NCBI RefSeq assembly: GCF_030819275.1
Contig: NZ_JAUTBL010000002.1
Coordinates: forward strand, 2,664,501 to 2,728,500
Direction of reading: 5' to 3'
DNA: 64,000 nt
From: Agrobacterium larrymoorei
GTDB taxonomy: Bacteria > Pseudomonadota > Alphaproteobacteria > Rhizobiales > Rhizobiaceae
Numbering within the stretch: position 1 is the first letter of the stretch; every line of letters starts with the position of its first letter. Under the pieces are notes generated by a model, which worked only from the letters and a program-made list of their open reading frames with translations, was not told where the DNA came from and ran no database searches. Below are positions 10,373 to 21,842 of this stretch, piece by piece. The translations under genes and the position numbers were made by a program.

Positions 10373-10858
10373 AGCGTGCCTCGTTCATGAGCGAGGGTGT
10401 CGCGGTCGGCCCAGTGCGTGTTCAAGTTGAGATACGCCAGGCAATTTAGGAAGCGGCTCTAGCCGCCCGGTGGCGCCGTCCTTGCTGAGCTGACCTCATC
10501 CCTATTCCTCAAAACATCAGGGCGCGAGCAGCCTTCGCGGAACATACACGCTTCCGCCATAGTGCCCACTCCCGTTCCTGTGCCGTCGCGGGGAGACAGT
10601 GAGAGAGGACTACCCTTAGACATCGTCATCTCTCGCCACGATTGCCGTCAGCCTGGCCTCTGCCAATGGCACGGGTACGCTGTCGCATGAGCCACTGGAG
10701 CGTGCTCATCACGCAAAGGCGCAGCATGAAGTGACCATCAAGCACAACGTGCATGTCGTCCCCGTGACGCTGCATAAAAACAAAAAAAGCGGCCACTTGG
10801 ACCGCTCTTTTCTCATTTCCTATGTGGACGGTTGCTCGCGCGATCCCGCCCGGTCCTT
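10373..10858. other. 486-bp intergenic region between convergent receptor and atp genes
   Basis: No convincing gene is present; a short minus-strand frame here runs through the atp terminator and has no codon-level support. The region includes a near-palindrome GCGGCTCTAGCCGC (10453-10466) of unknown meaning and the atp operon terminator near 10790. The rest shows no feature I can support. Confidence 0.5.
10782..10806 (-). terminator. Terminator of the atpHAGDC operon
   Basis: On the minus strand AGCGGTCCAAGTGGCCGCT forms a hairpin with five terminal pairs and is followed directly by seven T residues. It lies about 50 bp after the atpC stop. Confidence 0.75.
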
Positions 10859-11269
10859 TCAAGCGGCGACGAGAACCTCGTGCAGGTTCGTCAGCTCGTA
10901 AAGATGCTTTTCCAGCTTGGTCAGGTGATCGTGGTGGTGGTTTCCTTCCTCGATCTCCGAACGGGCAGCGGCGATGCGCTTCTGCAGATCATCCGGGCTC
11001 ATGTCGTCAGCCGAGATGGCCGATTCAGCGAGCAGCGTGCAGCCGGTCGGCAGAATGTCGGCAAAGCCGCCAAACACCACATATTTGTGAGTTTCGCCAG
11101 ATGCCGTCTTCACCGTGACGATGCCGGGCTTGATCGTCGTCATGACCGGTGCGTGGTTCGCCAGAACCGTCATTTCGCCGTCCGTCGCCGGAATCACGAC
11201 TTCGCTGACCGTCTCGGAGACCAGCAAACGCTCGGGAGAAACAAGTTCGAATTTGAAAGTGTCGGCCAT
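10859..11269 (-). CDS. atpC: ATP synthase F1 epsilon subunit
   Basis: A 136-residue protein matching the epsilon family: an N-terminal beta-sandwich ('FELVSPERLLVSE', 'TDGEMTVLANHAPVMT') and a C-terminal helical hairpin. Epsilon belongs to the rotor stalk, contacts gamma and the c-ring, and restrains ATP hydrolysis. It is the last gene of the operon, 86 bp after atpD, and is followed by the operon terminator. A histidine-rich patch (EEGNHHHDHL) in the C-terminal helix is unusual-looking, but I do not know whether it is specific to this organism. Confidence 0.96.
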   Translation of the reverse strand: MADTFKFELVSPERLLVSETVSEVVIPATDGEMTVLANHAPVMTTIKPGIVTVKTASGETHKYVVFGGFADILPTGCTLLAESAISADDMSPDDLQKRIAAARSEIEEGNHHHDHLTKLEKHLYELTNLHEVLVAA

Positions 11270-11355
11270 GGCTATTCACTTCTTCTGATTGCGCGACAGA
11301 CGATGTCGCGGAGGGAAACGGCGCGCGGCGAAAACCGCGCACCAGTTCAATCACA

Positions 11356-12831
<1,476 letters not shown>

Positions 12832-12836
12832 TTACC

Positions 12837-13715
12837 TCAGAGCGCTTCCGCGCCCGAAATGATTTCGATGAGTTCCTTGGTGATCTGAGCCTGACGCTGG
12901 CGGTTGTAGGACAGCGTCAACTTGTGGATCATTTCACCGGCATTGCGGGTTGCGTTGTCCATCGCGCTCATCTTGGCGCCCATTTCACCAGCAACGTTCT
13001 CCAGCAATGCGCGGAAAACCTGGACGGAAATGTTGCGCGGAATGAGATCTTCCAGAATGGAGGCTGCATCCGGCTCGTATTCATAGATCGCCGTGTTGGC
13101 GGTCGCTGCCTGTTCGGCGGCTGGAACAGCAGCCGGGATCAACTGAAGGCCCGTCGGGATCTGGCTGATCACGGACTTGAATTCCGAGTAGATCAGCGTG
13201 CAGACATCGAACTCGCCAGCGTTGAAACGGGCAATGATGTTCTTGGCGATCAGATCGGCATTGGCAAAACCCACCCGCTTCACGTCGCGCAGTTCAATGC
13301 GCTCGATGATGTTGGAGGCGAATTCGCGACGAAGGCTATCGTAGCCCTTCTTGCCGACCGTGATGATCTTGACCGTCTTTCCCTGCGCCATCAGCTTGCG
13401 GGCCTGATCGCGGGCAAAGCGGGAAATCTGTGAGTTGAAACCGCCGCACAGACCGCGCTCCGCCGTGCAGACGACGAGCAGATGCACATCGTCCTTGCCG
13501 GTTCCGGTCATCAGCGCCGGAGCGACATCGGCTTCCACCGCCTGAGCGATGTTGGCCAGCACGGCGCTCATGCGCTGCGAATATGGGCGGGCGGCCTCCG
13601 CAGCTTCCTGGGCGCGCCGAAGCTTCGCCGCGGCGACCATTTTCATCGCCTTGGTTATCTTCTGCGTCGCCTTTACGGAGGCAATGCGGTTTTTCAGATC
13701 CTTTAGTGAAGGCAT
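12837..13715 (-). CDS. atpG: ATP synthase F1 gamma subunit (central rotor)
   Basis: A 292-residue gamma subunit. The N terminus ([20 protein letters not shown]) and the C terminus ([20 protein letters not shown]) are the two conserved helices that form the central coiled coil turning inside the alpha3beta3 head. The middle holds '[17 protein letters not shown]', the family signature. The gene lies 27 bp after atpA and 23 bp before atpD on the same strand, as in other alphaproteobacteria. Confidence 0.97.
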   Translation of the reverse strand: MPSLKDLKNRIASVKATQKITKAMKMVAAAKLRRAQEAAEAARPYSQRMSAVLANIAQAVEADVAPALMTGTGKDDVHLLVVCTAERGLCGGFNSQISRFARDQARKLMAQGKTVKIITVGKKGYDSLRREFASNIIERIELRDVKRVGFANADLIAKNIIARFNAGEFDVCTLIYSEFKSVISQIPTGLQLIPAAVPAAEQAATANTAIYEYEPDAASILEDLIPRNISVQVFRALLENVAGEMGAKMSAMDNATRNAGEMIHKLTLSYNRQRQAQITKELIEIISGAEAL

Positions 13716-13742
13716 CCGTTATCCGTCCCAGTCAGAGCCTAA

Positions 13743-15272
13743 TCAGGAGAAAGACTTGGCGAAGTTATCGAGAGCAGCCTTGAGCTTGCCCTTGGTATCG
13801 TCGCTGATAGCCTTTTCCGTGCGGATGGTGTCGAGGATCGCCTTGCCTTCGGAACGAAGGTAGGACAGCAGACCCTGTTCGAACTTGCCGACCTGGTTGA
13901 CCGCGACCTTGTCGAGGTAGCCATTGACGCCAGCGAAGATCACCGCAACCTGCTCTTCCGTCTTGAGCGGAGAGAACTGCGGCTGCTTGAGAAGTTCGGT
14001 CAGGCGCGCACCACGGTTCAGCAGGCGCTGCGTGGAGGCATCGAGGTCCGAACCGAACTGGGCAAACGCTGCCATTTCGCGATACTGGGCAAGCTCACCC
14101 TTGATCGAACCGGCAACCTGCTTCATGGCCTTGATCTGAGCGGCAGAACCAACGCGCGAAACCGACAGACCGACGTTAACAGCCGGACGGATACCCTGAT
14201 AGAACAGGTCGGTTTCAAGGAAGATCTGACCGTCGGTGATCGAGATCACGTTGGTCGGAATAAAGGCGGAAACGTCGTTGCCCTGGGTTTCGATGACCGG
14301 CAGAGCCGTCAGCGAGCCAGCACCCATTTCGTCGCTCATCTTGGCAGCGCGCTCGAGAAGACGCGAGTGCAGATAGAAAACGTCGCCAGGGTAAGCTTCG
14401 CGGCCCGGAGGACGACGCAGAAGAAGCGACATCTGACGGTAGGCGACAGCCTGCTTGGACAGGTCGTCATAGCCGATCAGGGCGTGCTTGCCGTTGTCAC
14501 GGAAATATTCGCCCATGGCGCAGCCGGCAAACGGTGCCAGGAACTGCATCGGAGCAGCATCGGAAGCGGTAGCAGCGATGACGATGGAGTACTGAAGAGC
14601 GCCACGCTCTTCCAGAACCTTGACGAACTGAGCGACGGTCGAACGCTTCTGGCCGACAGCGACGTAGACGCAGTACAGCTTGTCATTGTCCGGGCCGTTG
14701 TCGTGGATCGGCTTCTGGTTCAGGAACGTGTCGAGAATGATGGCGGTCTTGCCGGTCTGGCGGTCGCCGATGACGAGCTCGCGCTGGCCGCGGCCAACCG
14801 GGATCAGAGCGTCGATGGCCTTGAGGCCGGTCGACATCGGCTCATGAACCGACTTGCGCGGAATGATGCCAGGAGCCTTGACGTCGACGCGGCGGCGTTC
14901 CGTCGCATTGATCGGGCCCTTGCCGTCGATCGGGTTGCCGAGGGCGTCGACGACGCGGCCAAGCAGCTCAGGACCGACAGGAACGTCAACGATCGCGCCG
15001 GTGCGCTTGACGATATCGCCTTCCTTGATGTCACGGTCGGAACCGAAAATAACGACACCGACATTGTCGGCTTCAAGGTTCAGCGCCATGCCGCGAATGC
15101 CGCCGGGGAACTCGACCATTTCACCAGCCTGAACATTGTCGAGGCCGTAAACGCGAGCAATACCGTCACCAACGGACAGAACCTGGCCGACTTCGGAGAC
15201 TTCCGCCTCGTTGCCGAAATTTTTGATTTGATCTTTCAGAATTGCGGAAATTTCCGCGGCGCGGATATCCAT
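13743..15272 (-). CDS. atpA: ATP synthase F1 alpha subunit
   Basis: A 509-residue alpha subunit with N-terminal '[19 protein letters not shown]', the non-catalytic-site Walker A motif GDRQTGKT and the family segment '[17 protein letters not shown]'. Alpha alternates with beta in F1 and helps form the catalytic interfaces. Its ATG overlaps the stop of atpH by one base (TGATG), showing translational coupling of delta and alpha. Confidence 0.98.
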   Translation of the reverse strand: MDIRAAEISAILKDQIKNFGNEAEVSEVGQVLSVGDGIARVYGLDNVQAGEMVEFPGGIRGMALNLEADNVGVVIFGSDRDIKEGDIVKRTGAIVDVPVGPELLGRVVDALGNPIDGKGPINATERRRVDVKAPGIIPRKSVHEPMSTGLKAIDALIPVGRGQRELVIGDRQTGKTAIILDTFLNQKPIHDNGPDNDKLYCVYVAVGQKRSTVAQFVKVLEERGALQYSIVIAATASDAAPMQFLAPFAGCAMGEYFRDNGKHALIGYDDLSKQAVAYRQMSLLLRRPPGREAYPGDVFYLHSRLLERAAKMSDEMGAGSLTALPVIETQGNDVSAFIPTNVISITDGQIFLETDLFYQGIRPAVNVGLSVSRVGSAAQIKAMKQVAGSIKGELAQYREMAAFAQFGSDLDASTQRLLNRGARLTELLKQPQFSPLKTEEQVAVIFAGVNGYLDKVAVNQVGKFEQGLLSYLRSEGKAILDTIRTEKAISDDTKGKLKAALDNFAKSFS

Positions 15273-15838
15273 CAGCCAACCTCTTTCAGTGCAAGCTTAA
15301 GGGTGGAAAGTTTGGTGCGAAGAGACGTATCGATCTGGCGTGAACCGACCTTGACGATGAGACCGCCGAGGATGGAGGGATCGACCGTAAGAGCGATCGT
15401 CACATCCTTGCCGGTCACACTCTTCAGCGCCGCTTTCAGTTCAGTTTCCTGCGCTTCGTCGAGCGCATGCGCCGAAGTAACTTCGGCAACAATTTCGCCG
15501 CGGTGGGCAGCAGCAATAGTATGGTAGGAGGCAATCATGCCGGGAACGGCAAACAGGCGGCGGTTATTGGCCACAACCTTGAGGAAATTGGCAGCAAGAC
15601 CGGAAATGCCGGCCTTCTCGGCGATAGCCGAAATGGCCCTCGACTGATCTTCCGCAGAGAAGACCGGGCTCGCAACCAGACGCTTCAAGTCGTCGCTTTC
15701 ATCGAGCAAGGCCTGAAACCTGTCGAGATCGGCGCTGACTGCCTCAACAACACCCGCTTCCAAGGCAAGCTCGAAAAGCGAAGACGCATACCTTTCCGCT
15801 ACACCGGATGTTCCATGGGAGGTATCTGCCACGGGCAA
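15272..15838 (-). CDS. atpH: ATP synthase F1 delta subunit
   Basis: A 188-residue delta subunit, the stator link between F1 and the b subunits. Conserved features are '[12 protein letters not shown]' at the N terminus and '[18 protein letters not shown]' near the C terminus. I chose the TTG start at 15838 because the product then begins PVADTS, as I recall for rhizobial delta subunits, and AGGGA lies six bases upstream. The alternative ATG at 15856 adds six residues and has no clear ribosome-binding site. It is the first gene of atpHAGDC; no F0 genes follow, consistent with the split F0/F1 operons of this group. Confidence 0.93.
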   Translation of the reverse strand: MPVADTSHGTSGVAERYASSLFELALEAGVVEAVSADLDRFQALLDESDDLKRLVASPVFSAEDQSRAISAIAEKAGISGLAANFLKVVANNRRLFAVPGMIASYHTIAAAHRGEIVAEVTSAHALDEAQETELKAALKSVTGKDVTIALTVDPSILGGLIVKVGSRQIDTSLRTKLSTLKLALKEVG

Positions 15839-16099
15839 TTTTTCCCTGCTATTCATCCAAGAACACGCAGCCGAGAGATCGGCTTCGTCAAATTCTTGAA
15901 TTCGTTTCAATTTCCCCGAAAAAGGCTGGAATTCCCCCCTGCCTTATCTCGATTTCGCGGTCCGTCTAGCATAGGAAGCCGGGACTCGCAACACGCGTAA
16001 TAGCGGAAACCTTCTTTTGGGCAAGGGGTAATGCCGTTTAATTTTCCCAATGACGCGGTTGTGACGCTGATACCGGGAAGAAATGCTTTGAATCCTGCG

Positions 16100-16489
16100 T
16101 TAAACCAGCCCAAACACATACATCAGCGGAAGAGCAGCCAGGGCGGCATGCACAACCAGAAGTAATGAATTGCGGATCGTTGCGCCTCCATCGGACAGGA
16201 TGGAAAGCAGCGCGCCGAACGAGGCGAGCGCAAAGGCAGCGCCGAAGGCCAAGTAGACCATCGGCTGAGCAAGAAGCAGCGCCGACGCACCGAGACCGAG
16301 ATAGAAGCCGGCAAGGCAGGAGCGGATCAACACCAGCCCATCACGCCGTTCGCCCGCCACCTGCAGGCCGAAGAGGCGAAAGGTGATCATCGGTGCAAAC
16401 ATCACCACAAGGCCGATCAGCGACGACAGAACCGCTGCGAAAAAAGCCAGCTGCTCACCCGGTTCCGTCGGAAAGTAAAACTCCATCAT
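16100..16489 (-). CDS. Small four-helix membrane protein of unknown function (possibly DUF4345-like)
   Basis: A 129-residue protein made almost entirely of hydrophobic stretches, about four membrane helices (approximate residues 13-36, 51-71, 76-97 and 106-127). The loop between the first two helices is basic (AGERRDG). Size and topology resemble the DUF4345 group, but this assignment is from general appearance only. It lies between priA and atpH on the same strand, 80 bp after priA, and so may be co-transcribed with priA. Nothing in the sequence indicates a substrate or partner. Confidence 0.65.
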   Translation of the reverse strand: MMEFYFPTEPGEQLAFFAAVLSSLIGLVVMFAPMITFRLFGLQVAGERRDGLVLIRSCLAGFYLGLGASALLLAQPMVYLAFGAAFALASFGALLSILSDGGATIRNSLLLVVHAALAALPLMYVFGLV

Positions 16490-16569
16490 TCCGCCCCAAA
16501 TTGCGAATCCCTTGGCCGCCTTATGCCACGGCAGGAACGATGCCGAAAGATGGTTGCGTCCAGACCGCG

Positions 16570-18813
16570 TTACAGGAAGCTTTGCGGATCGATATCCGTC
16601 TGCACATGGATGGAGCCGCGCTCCTTCGGGCCATTGGCAATCATCGCCCGCAGGAAGGACTGCATGTCGGAATTGCGCTTTCCATGCACGAGAAGCCGGA
16701 AGCGATGGCGCCCGCGGATGAGTGCCAGCGGCGCTTCGGCCGGCCCGAGCAGCATGATGCCGGGCGCCTGCGGTGCAGACGCACGAAGTGCACGCGCATG
16801 GGTTTCCGCTTCTGCCCGGCTATCGGCGGACACGATGATAGACGCCAAGCGCCCAAAAGGCGGCAGCAGCGCCTTTTCGCGCTCGATGATTTCGCGCTCG
16901 TAAAAGGCTTCCGCGTCACCTGAGACGATCGCCTGCATCACCGGATGCTGCGGCTGGTAGGTCTGCAACAGGCCATGGCTCTTGCGCCCGGTTCGCCCGG
17001 CACGGCCCGTAACCTGAGACAGAAGCTGGAAGGTGCGCTCCGCCGCTCGCGGATCGCCATTCGCCAGTCCGAGATCGGCATCGACAATCCCCACCAGCGT
17101 CATCAGCGGGAAGTTATGGCCCTTGGCGACGAGTTGCGTGCCGATGACGATATCCGCCTCGCCCTTGACGATGGCTTCGAGTTCCAGCCGCAGGCGCTTC
17201 ACGCCCATCAGGTCGGAGGACAGCACGATGGTGCGGGCCTCGGGAAAATGCTTCTCGACTTCTTCGGCGATGCGCTCCACGCCAGGACCGCAGGCGGCCA
17301 GATGATCGAAGGTGCCGCATTCCGGGCAATGATCCGGCGTCGGCTCGCTATAGCCGCATTGATGACACTGGAGCTGGCTGCGGAAACGATGCTCCACCAG
17401 CCAGCTTGAGCATTGCGGGCACTGGAAGCGATGACCGCAGACCCGGCACAGCGTCAGGGGCGCATAGCCGCGTCGATTGAGGAAGAGCAGCGCCTGCTCG
17501 CCCTTCTCGATGGTCTTGGCAATGCCGCGCAGCAGCACAGGAGAGAGGAAGCCGCCACGTTCCGGCGGGTGGCGGCGCATATCGACCAGATGCAGATCCG
17601 GCATCGCCGCATCGCCAAAGCGCGTATGCAGATGAATGGTATTGTAGCGGCCGGAATTGCCGTTGACCTGGCTTTCCACCGAAGGCGTTGCCGAAACCAG
17701 CACGATCGGAAAATCGCCGATGCGAGCCCGCACCACCGCCATATCGCGCGCATTATAGAAGACGCGGTCTTCCTGCTTGTAGGCCGGATCATGCTCTTCA
17801 TCGACGATGATGAGACCGAGATTGTCAAAAGGCAGGAAGAGTGCCGAGCGCGCGCCCGCCACGACACGCACCTCACCCGTCACGGCCTGTCGCCAGACCC
17901 GTTCACGCATACGCGGCGAGATATCAGAATGCCACTCCGCCGGGCGTGAGCCGAAGCGGTCCTGAAACCGGTCGAGAAAGGCGGCAGTCAGAGCGATTTC
18001 CGGTAGCAGGATCAACACCTGCTTGCCCTGCCGCAAGGTTTCGGCCACCGCCTCGAAATAGACCTCCGTCTTTCCCGAGCCCGTAACGCCATCGATCAGC
18101 GAGACGGCAAAGCCACCCTTGCGCACATCCTCCAGAATTTCGGATGCCGCCTGCTTTTGCGGCCCTTCCAGTCGTGACGGCGCATAGTCCGGGTCAGGCT
18201 CCGCCACCACGGGAGGCGCTGGCAGAAACACGGTCTCGAACACGCCCTGCTTGGCAAGACCCTCGACTACGCTGGTGGAAACACCCGCCGCATGGGCAAG
18301 TCCACTGCGCGTCCAGCCATGGCCTTCACCGGCAAGCTCGATCACACGCTCGCGTGCAGGGGTGAGCCGTTCCGGCCGGGCTTCGGTCAGCCTCAGTCCT
18401 TCGACCATCGGTTCGGGATCGAAAGCGGCAGGCGCACGCAGCGCCATCTTCGCCACCAGTCCAGGCGGCGAGAGCGTATAGGAGGCCACCCAGTCGATGA
18501 AGCGGCGCATCTCTTCACGAAGCGGCGGGCAATCGAATGTCTTGGTGATCGGGCGAAGCTTCTTCGGATCGACGGCAGGGCCATCATTCTTGTCCCACAC
18601 CACGCCAATGACCTGCCGTGGACCAAGCGGCACCTGCACGATGGAGCCCGGCTCCACCACCATATCGTCCGGCACGCCATAGCTATAGGGACCGGGCGCC
18701 GGCATCGGCACCAGAACGGGAACGGCGACAGCAGGCCCAGCGTCACCCGGTTTCATGCTGCCGGATGCGGGGCCAAACAGAGCGCCAAAAAGATCGGTCG
18801 AATCGTCTGCCAT
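16570..18813 (-). CDS. priA: Primosomal protein N' (PriA), replication-restart helicase
   Basis: A 747-residue superfamily 2 3'-5' helicase. The N-terminal DNA-binding region is followed by the helicase core with Walker A 'GVTGSGKTEVY' and Walker B DEEH. The zinc-binding region contains cysteine pairs in 'CRVCGHRFQCPQC', 'CHQCGYSEPTPDHCPEC'. Motifs V/VI appear as 'IVIGTQLVAKGHNFP' and 'QVTGRAGR'. PriA recognises stalled forks and loads the replicative helicase. It is divergent from xerC across about 180 bp that contains a family B repeat. Confidence 0.96.
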   Translation of the reverse strand: MADDSTDLFGALFGPASGSMKPGDAGPAVAVPVLVPMPAPGPYSYGVPDDMVVEPGSIVQVPLGPRQVIGVVWDKNDGPAVDPKKLRPITKTFDCPPLREEMRRFIDWVASYTLSPPGLVAKMALRAPAAFDPEPMVEGLRLTEARPERLTPARERVIELAGEGHGWTRSGLAHAAGVSTSVVEGLAKQGVFETVFLPAPPVVAEPDPDYAPSRLEGPQKQAASEILEDVRKGGFAVSLIDGVTGSGKTEVYFEAVAETLRQGKQVLILLPEIALTAAFLDRFQDRFGSRPAEWHSDISPRMRERVWRQAVTGEVRVVAGARSALFLPFDNLGLIIVDEEHDPAYKQEDRVFYNARDMAVVRARIGDFPIVLVSATPSVESQVNGNSGRYNTIHLHTRFGDAAMPDLHLVDMRRHPPERGGFLSPVLLRGIAKTIEKGEQALLFLNRRGYAPLTLCRVCGHRFQCPQCSSWLVEHRFRSQLQCHQCGYSEPTPDHCPECGTFDHLAACGPGVERIAEEVEKHFPEARTIVLSSDLMGVKRLRLELEAIVKGEADIVIGTQLVAKGHNFPLMTLVGIVDADLGLANGDPRAAERTFQLLSQVTGRAGRTGRKSHGLLQTYQPQHPVMQAIVSGDAEAFYEREIIEREKALLPPFGRLASIIVSADSRAEAETHARALRASAPQAPGIMLLGPAEAPLALIRGRHRFRLLVHGKRNSDMQSFLRAMIANGPKERGSIHVQTDIDPQSFL

Positions 18814-18860
18814 GGTTGCGGCGACATTGTCCTTTAGGAAACGAAAAGGGAACCTCTATA

Positions 18861-18889
18861 GCATCGTCGCGAAAATCGGAACGGTTTTC
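18861..18889. repeat. Partial copy of palindromic repeat family B
   Basis: GCATCGTCGCGAAAATCGGA and the following ACGGTTTTC match the element at 51033-51076 in the TerB-YggT gap. GAAAA/TTTTC arms allow a small hairpin; the distal CGATGC arm is missing here. It lies in the priA-xerC divergent region. Confidence 0.55.
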
Positions 18890-18992
18890 ACACACATCAT
18901 AATCCGGCCTCCCCACCGCGTTATCGACCCGTTAACCAAATGCTGACCGCACATGCCTATGATGGACGCCTGATCGCAAGAGGATGCACGAC

Positions 18993-19928
18993 GTGGACGA
19001 AATTCTCACCTTTGCCGATCCGGAGCTTCTGGAAAAGCGCCGGGAATGGCTGGCCGCCCTGGAAGACGAACGCCGTTTGTCAGAGCACACGCTGGATGCC
19101 TATGAGCGCGATACACGCCAGTTCCTGATCTTCATGACCGGCTATAATGGCCATCCCGCCCGCATCAAGGACATCGAAAATCTCCGCGCCACCGATCTGC
19201 GCGCCTTTCTGGCTGCGCGCCGCAAGGACGGAACAGGCGCGCGATCGCTGGGCCGGAATCTTGCTGGCCTGCGCTCGCTCCTGCGCTTTCTGGAAAAGAC
19301 CGGACTCGTCAATGCCGCAGGCGCCACCGCCATGCGCGCACCCAAACAGCCGAAGTCTCTGCCCAAACCCCTGACCGACGGACAGGCATTGAGGATCACC
19401 ACGCAGGAGGGGCAACTGGCCGAAGAGCCATGGATTGCCGCGCGCAACGCCGCGGTGCTGGCGCTGCTTTATGGCTGCGGCCTGCGTATTTCCGAAGCGC
19501 TCGATCTCAAGCCTGTCGATTTTCCGGCGGGCGCCAGAAGCCTGCGCGTCATCGGCAAGGGCAAGAAGATGCGCCTCGTACCGCTGCTGCCCGTCGTGCT
19601 TGAGGCGGTGGAGACCTATCGCAAGCTCTGCCCCTATGCGCTCTCCAACGACGAACCGCTCTTCCTCGGCGCGCGCGGCGGCAAGCTCCAGCCAGCCATC
19701 ATCCAGCGCGAGATGCAGAAGCTTCGCGGTGCTTTCAACCTGCCGGACAACGCCACGCCACATGCGCTACGCCACTCCTTCGCCACCCATCTTCTGGCGG
19801 GCGGCGGCGATCTTCGCACCATCCAGGAACTCTTGGGCCACGCCAGCCTATCGACGACGCAGATCTATACCGGTGTCGATACGGCACGACTGCTGGATAT
19901 CTACGACAAGGCTCATCCGAGGGCATGA
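18993..19928 (+). CDS. xerC: Tyrosine recombinase XerC
   Basis: About 311 residues. The N-terminal SAM-like DNA-binding domain (to about residue 100) is followed by the catalytic domain. The tyrosine-recombinase residues are visible: R in 'GCGLRISEAL', K in 'GKGKKMRLVPL', HxxR in 'HALRHSFATHL', H in 'LLGHASLSTTQIY', and the nucleophilic Y in the last of these. XerC with XerD resolves chromosome dimers at dif near the terminus during division. AAGAGG directly abuts the ATG at 18984 but is nine bases from the GTG at 18993, so I prefer the GTG; the choice changes only three residues. XerC rather than XerD is inferred from overall sequence style and from priA proximity, and is less certain than the family. 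Confidence 0.9.
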   Translation: MDEILTFADPELLEKRREWLAALEDERRLSEHTLDAYERDTRQFLIFMTGYNGHPARIKDIENLRATDLRAFLAARRKDGTGARSLGRNLAGLRSLLRFLEKTGLVNAAGATAMRAPKQPKSLPKPLTDGQALRITTQEGQLAEEPWIAARNAAVLALLYGCGLRISEALDLKPVDFPAGARSLRVIGKGKKMRLVPLLPVVLEAVETYRKLCPYALSNDEPLFLGARGGKLQPAIIQREMQKLRGAFNLPDNATPHALRHSFATHLLAGGGDLRTIQELLGHASLSTTQIYTGVDTARLLDIYDKAHPRA

Positions 19929-20019
19929 CCCCTTGTTAACACTTTGTAAACCATGAGCATTAACCGTCCGTGCAACCGGCCCCTCCTATAAGCCATAAGG
20001 TGCAGACGGAGGTGATTCG

Positions 20020-21114
20020 ATGACTGTTCTCTTGCGGCCGCAAGGCCTGACAGCGCTACTGATGGGCCGGTTCGGCAACGCACTTTTGTGGCTCTTCGCC
20101 GCACTGCATCTGGCTGCACTCTCCGTTCTGTTAATGACGCTTCTGACCCTCTCGGACGCGAGCGCTGCCGAGCAGCAAGCCGATGCCTGCGGCGGCAGCG
20201 ACATACTGGTCGAGATGCAGAAGACCGACCCGCCAGCCTATGCAGCGATCGTCTCCGAGGCTGAAAAAATCCCGAACGGCAAAGGCACGCTCTGGAAGAT
20301 CGAGAAGGATGGCAAGGAGCCCTCCTGGCTTCTCGGCACCATGCACCTTGCCGATCCGCGGGTGGTGGATATGCCAAAGGGCGCGAAAGAAGCCTTTGCC
20401 AAAGCCAGCACCGTGATCGTCGAATCCGACGAGATCACCAGCGAGAAAAAGTCCGGCGCCTCGCTTCTCGCCCGCCCTGACCTCACCATGTTTCTCGATG
20501 GCAAGTCCATCACCGACATGCTGTCTCCGGACGATGTGGCAAAGCTCGAAACCGGCCTGAGAGAGCGCGGCATCCCGCTGAATGCGGTGATCAAGATGAA
20601 GCCCTGGATTCTCTCCAGCTTCGTGGCGCTGCCGGCCTGCGAACTGGCGCGCAAGGCCAAGGGCGCGGAGTTTCTCGACATGAAGCTTGCCAATGACGCG
20701 GTGAAAGAGGGCAAGCAGCTTGTCGGGCTGGAAACGCTGGTGGAGCAGATGAGCGCCCTGTCCGATCTGCCGATGACCTTCCACGTGCAGTCGCTGATCG
20801 AAATGCTGCGCATGGGCGACCGGATGCAGGACATCATGGCCACCATGATTGATCTCTATCTCAAGGGCGAGATCGGCATGATCACACCGATGATGAAGAG
20901 CATCGACCCAGACGAGAAAAAGGGTGATGACGGCTACGCCGCCTTCGAACAACGGCTGATCACTGACCGTAATCACGTGATGGCCGAACGGGCCGAAAAC
21001 CACCTCGATCAAGGCGGCGTCTTCATGGCCGTTGGCGCGCTGCATTTGCCCGGCAAAGAAGGCGTCATCGAACTGCTGCGGAAGAAGGGCTTTACGCTGA
21101 CCTCGGTGAACTGA
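20020..21114 (+). CDS. TraB/GumN family protein with N-terminal membrane or signal segment
   Basis: A 364-residue protein of the TraB/GumN family (Pfam TraB_PDGLB-like). Residues about 20-45 form a long hydrophobic segment ending near ASAAEQQADA, consistent with a signal peptide or anchor. The mature part contains the family motif 'SWLLGTMHLADPRV' and a C-terminal 'GVFMAVGALHLPGKEGV', the two conserved GxxH blocks. Members are thought to be metal-dependent hydrolase-like or protease-related; a defined reaction is not established. It stands alone after xerC, about 90 bp downstream. Confidence 0.82.
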   Translation: MTVLLRPQGLTALLMGRFGNALLWLFAALHLAALSVLLMTLLTLSDASAAEQQADACGGSDILVEMQKTDPPAYAAIVSEAEKIPNGKGTLWKIEKDGKEPSWLLGTMHLADPRVVDMPKGAKEAFAKASTVIVESDEITSEKKSGASLLARPDLTMFLDGKSITDMLSPDDVAKLETGLRERGIPLNAVIKMKPWILSSFVALPACELARKAKGAEFLDMKLANDAVKEGKQLVGLETLVEQMSALSDLPMTFHVQSLIEMLRMGDRMQDIMATMIDLYLKGEIGMITPMMKSIDPDEKKGDDGYAAFEQRLITDRNHVMAERAENHLDQGGVFMAVGALHLPGKEGVIELLRKKGFTLTSVN

Positions 21115-21119
21115 TCACG

Positions 21120-21590
21120 TTACAGCGGAACAGCACGCACATCCCGGCAAAAGGGTCGCATCGTCGTCGGCACGATACGGCGATGAAACGGCCCGACAGC
21201 GAAGAGATAGATCCGTCCGAACAGGTTCTTGCGCCGAACCAAGGTGGTCACGCGCACCACGCTGCCGCCTGCCCGTTCTTCCAGATCGACCACGATCCTG
21301 AAATCCAGATGGCGGTCATCGAAACCGAGAACGGTCCGCTCGGGCGTAGACGAGACGACAGGAAACCCGCCGGCCATTTCACCCGCTGCCAGCGCCACCG
21401 TTTTCTACCCGAAGACCGAAACGACGCCGTTGCGAAGCGCCATCAACCCGCTGATCCAGGCCGGTGGATGATCCAGAAGACGCCGCGCGACATCGAGCGA
21501 GTGAGAGGGGTGATCGCCGATCTTCCCTTCGAAACAATCGCGCCAATCTGCCCCCGGCAATACTCCGTCCAAATCTCGCATATCCAACAT
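21120..21590 (-). pseudogene. DUF2867-type gene interrupted by a single in-frame stop
   Basis: Read on the minus strand from the ATG at 21590 (GAAGG five bases upstream), the frame encodes 'DLDGVLPGADWRDCFEGKIG' and 'WISGLMALRNGVVSVFG', then meets TAG at 21405-21407. It continues in the same frame with 'KTVALAAGEMAGGFPVVS', 'VLGFDDRHLDFRIVVD' and 'TTLVRRKNLFGRIYL' to a stop at 21120. Together these make a ~155-residue protein with the layout I associate with DUF2867. The phase is unchanged across the TAG, so a point change (for instance TTG or CAG to TAG) is enough to explain it. A GTG at 21398 could restart the second half. It may be a recent pseudogene or a sequencing error. Confidence 0.75.
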
Positions 21591-21842
21591 CCCAGCCTTC
21601 GATTGCCCGACCCTCAGCTGCACTATCGTCCTTTTCTTGAGGCGCCGATAGGCGACAATCCGCCGCTGCTGCGACATCAACGGCTTCGGCCTCTGCGTGT
21701 ATTAGAGGCCCTGTATGAAAACGGACAGACACACGCAACTATTTGGCGCGCAATACATTTGCGGCATGGGCGCGTTTAGCGTGGGGCAACCGCGCCCGCG
21801 CAATAGGACTGTGTTTAAGTTGTAAAATGAGAGGGAAAACAC

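Noticed and set aside
10626..10862. A 78-codon minus-strand frame just after atpC
   Set aside because: It overlaps the atpC stop and runs through the operon terminator.
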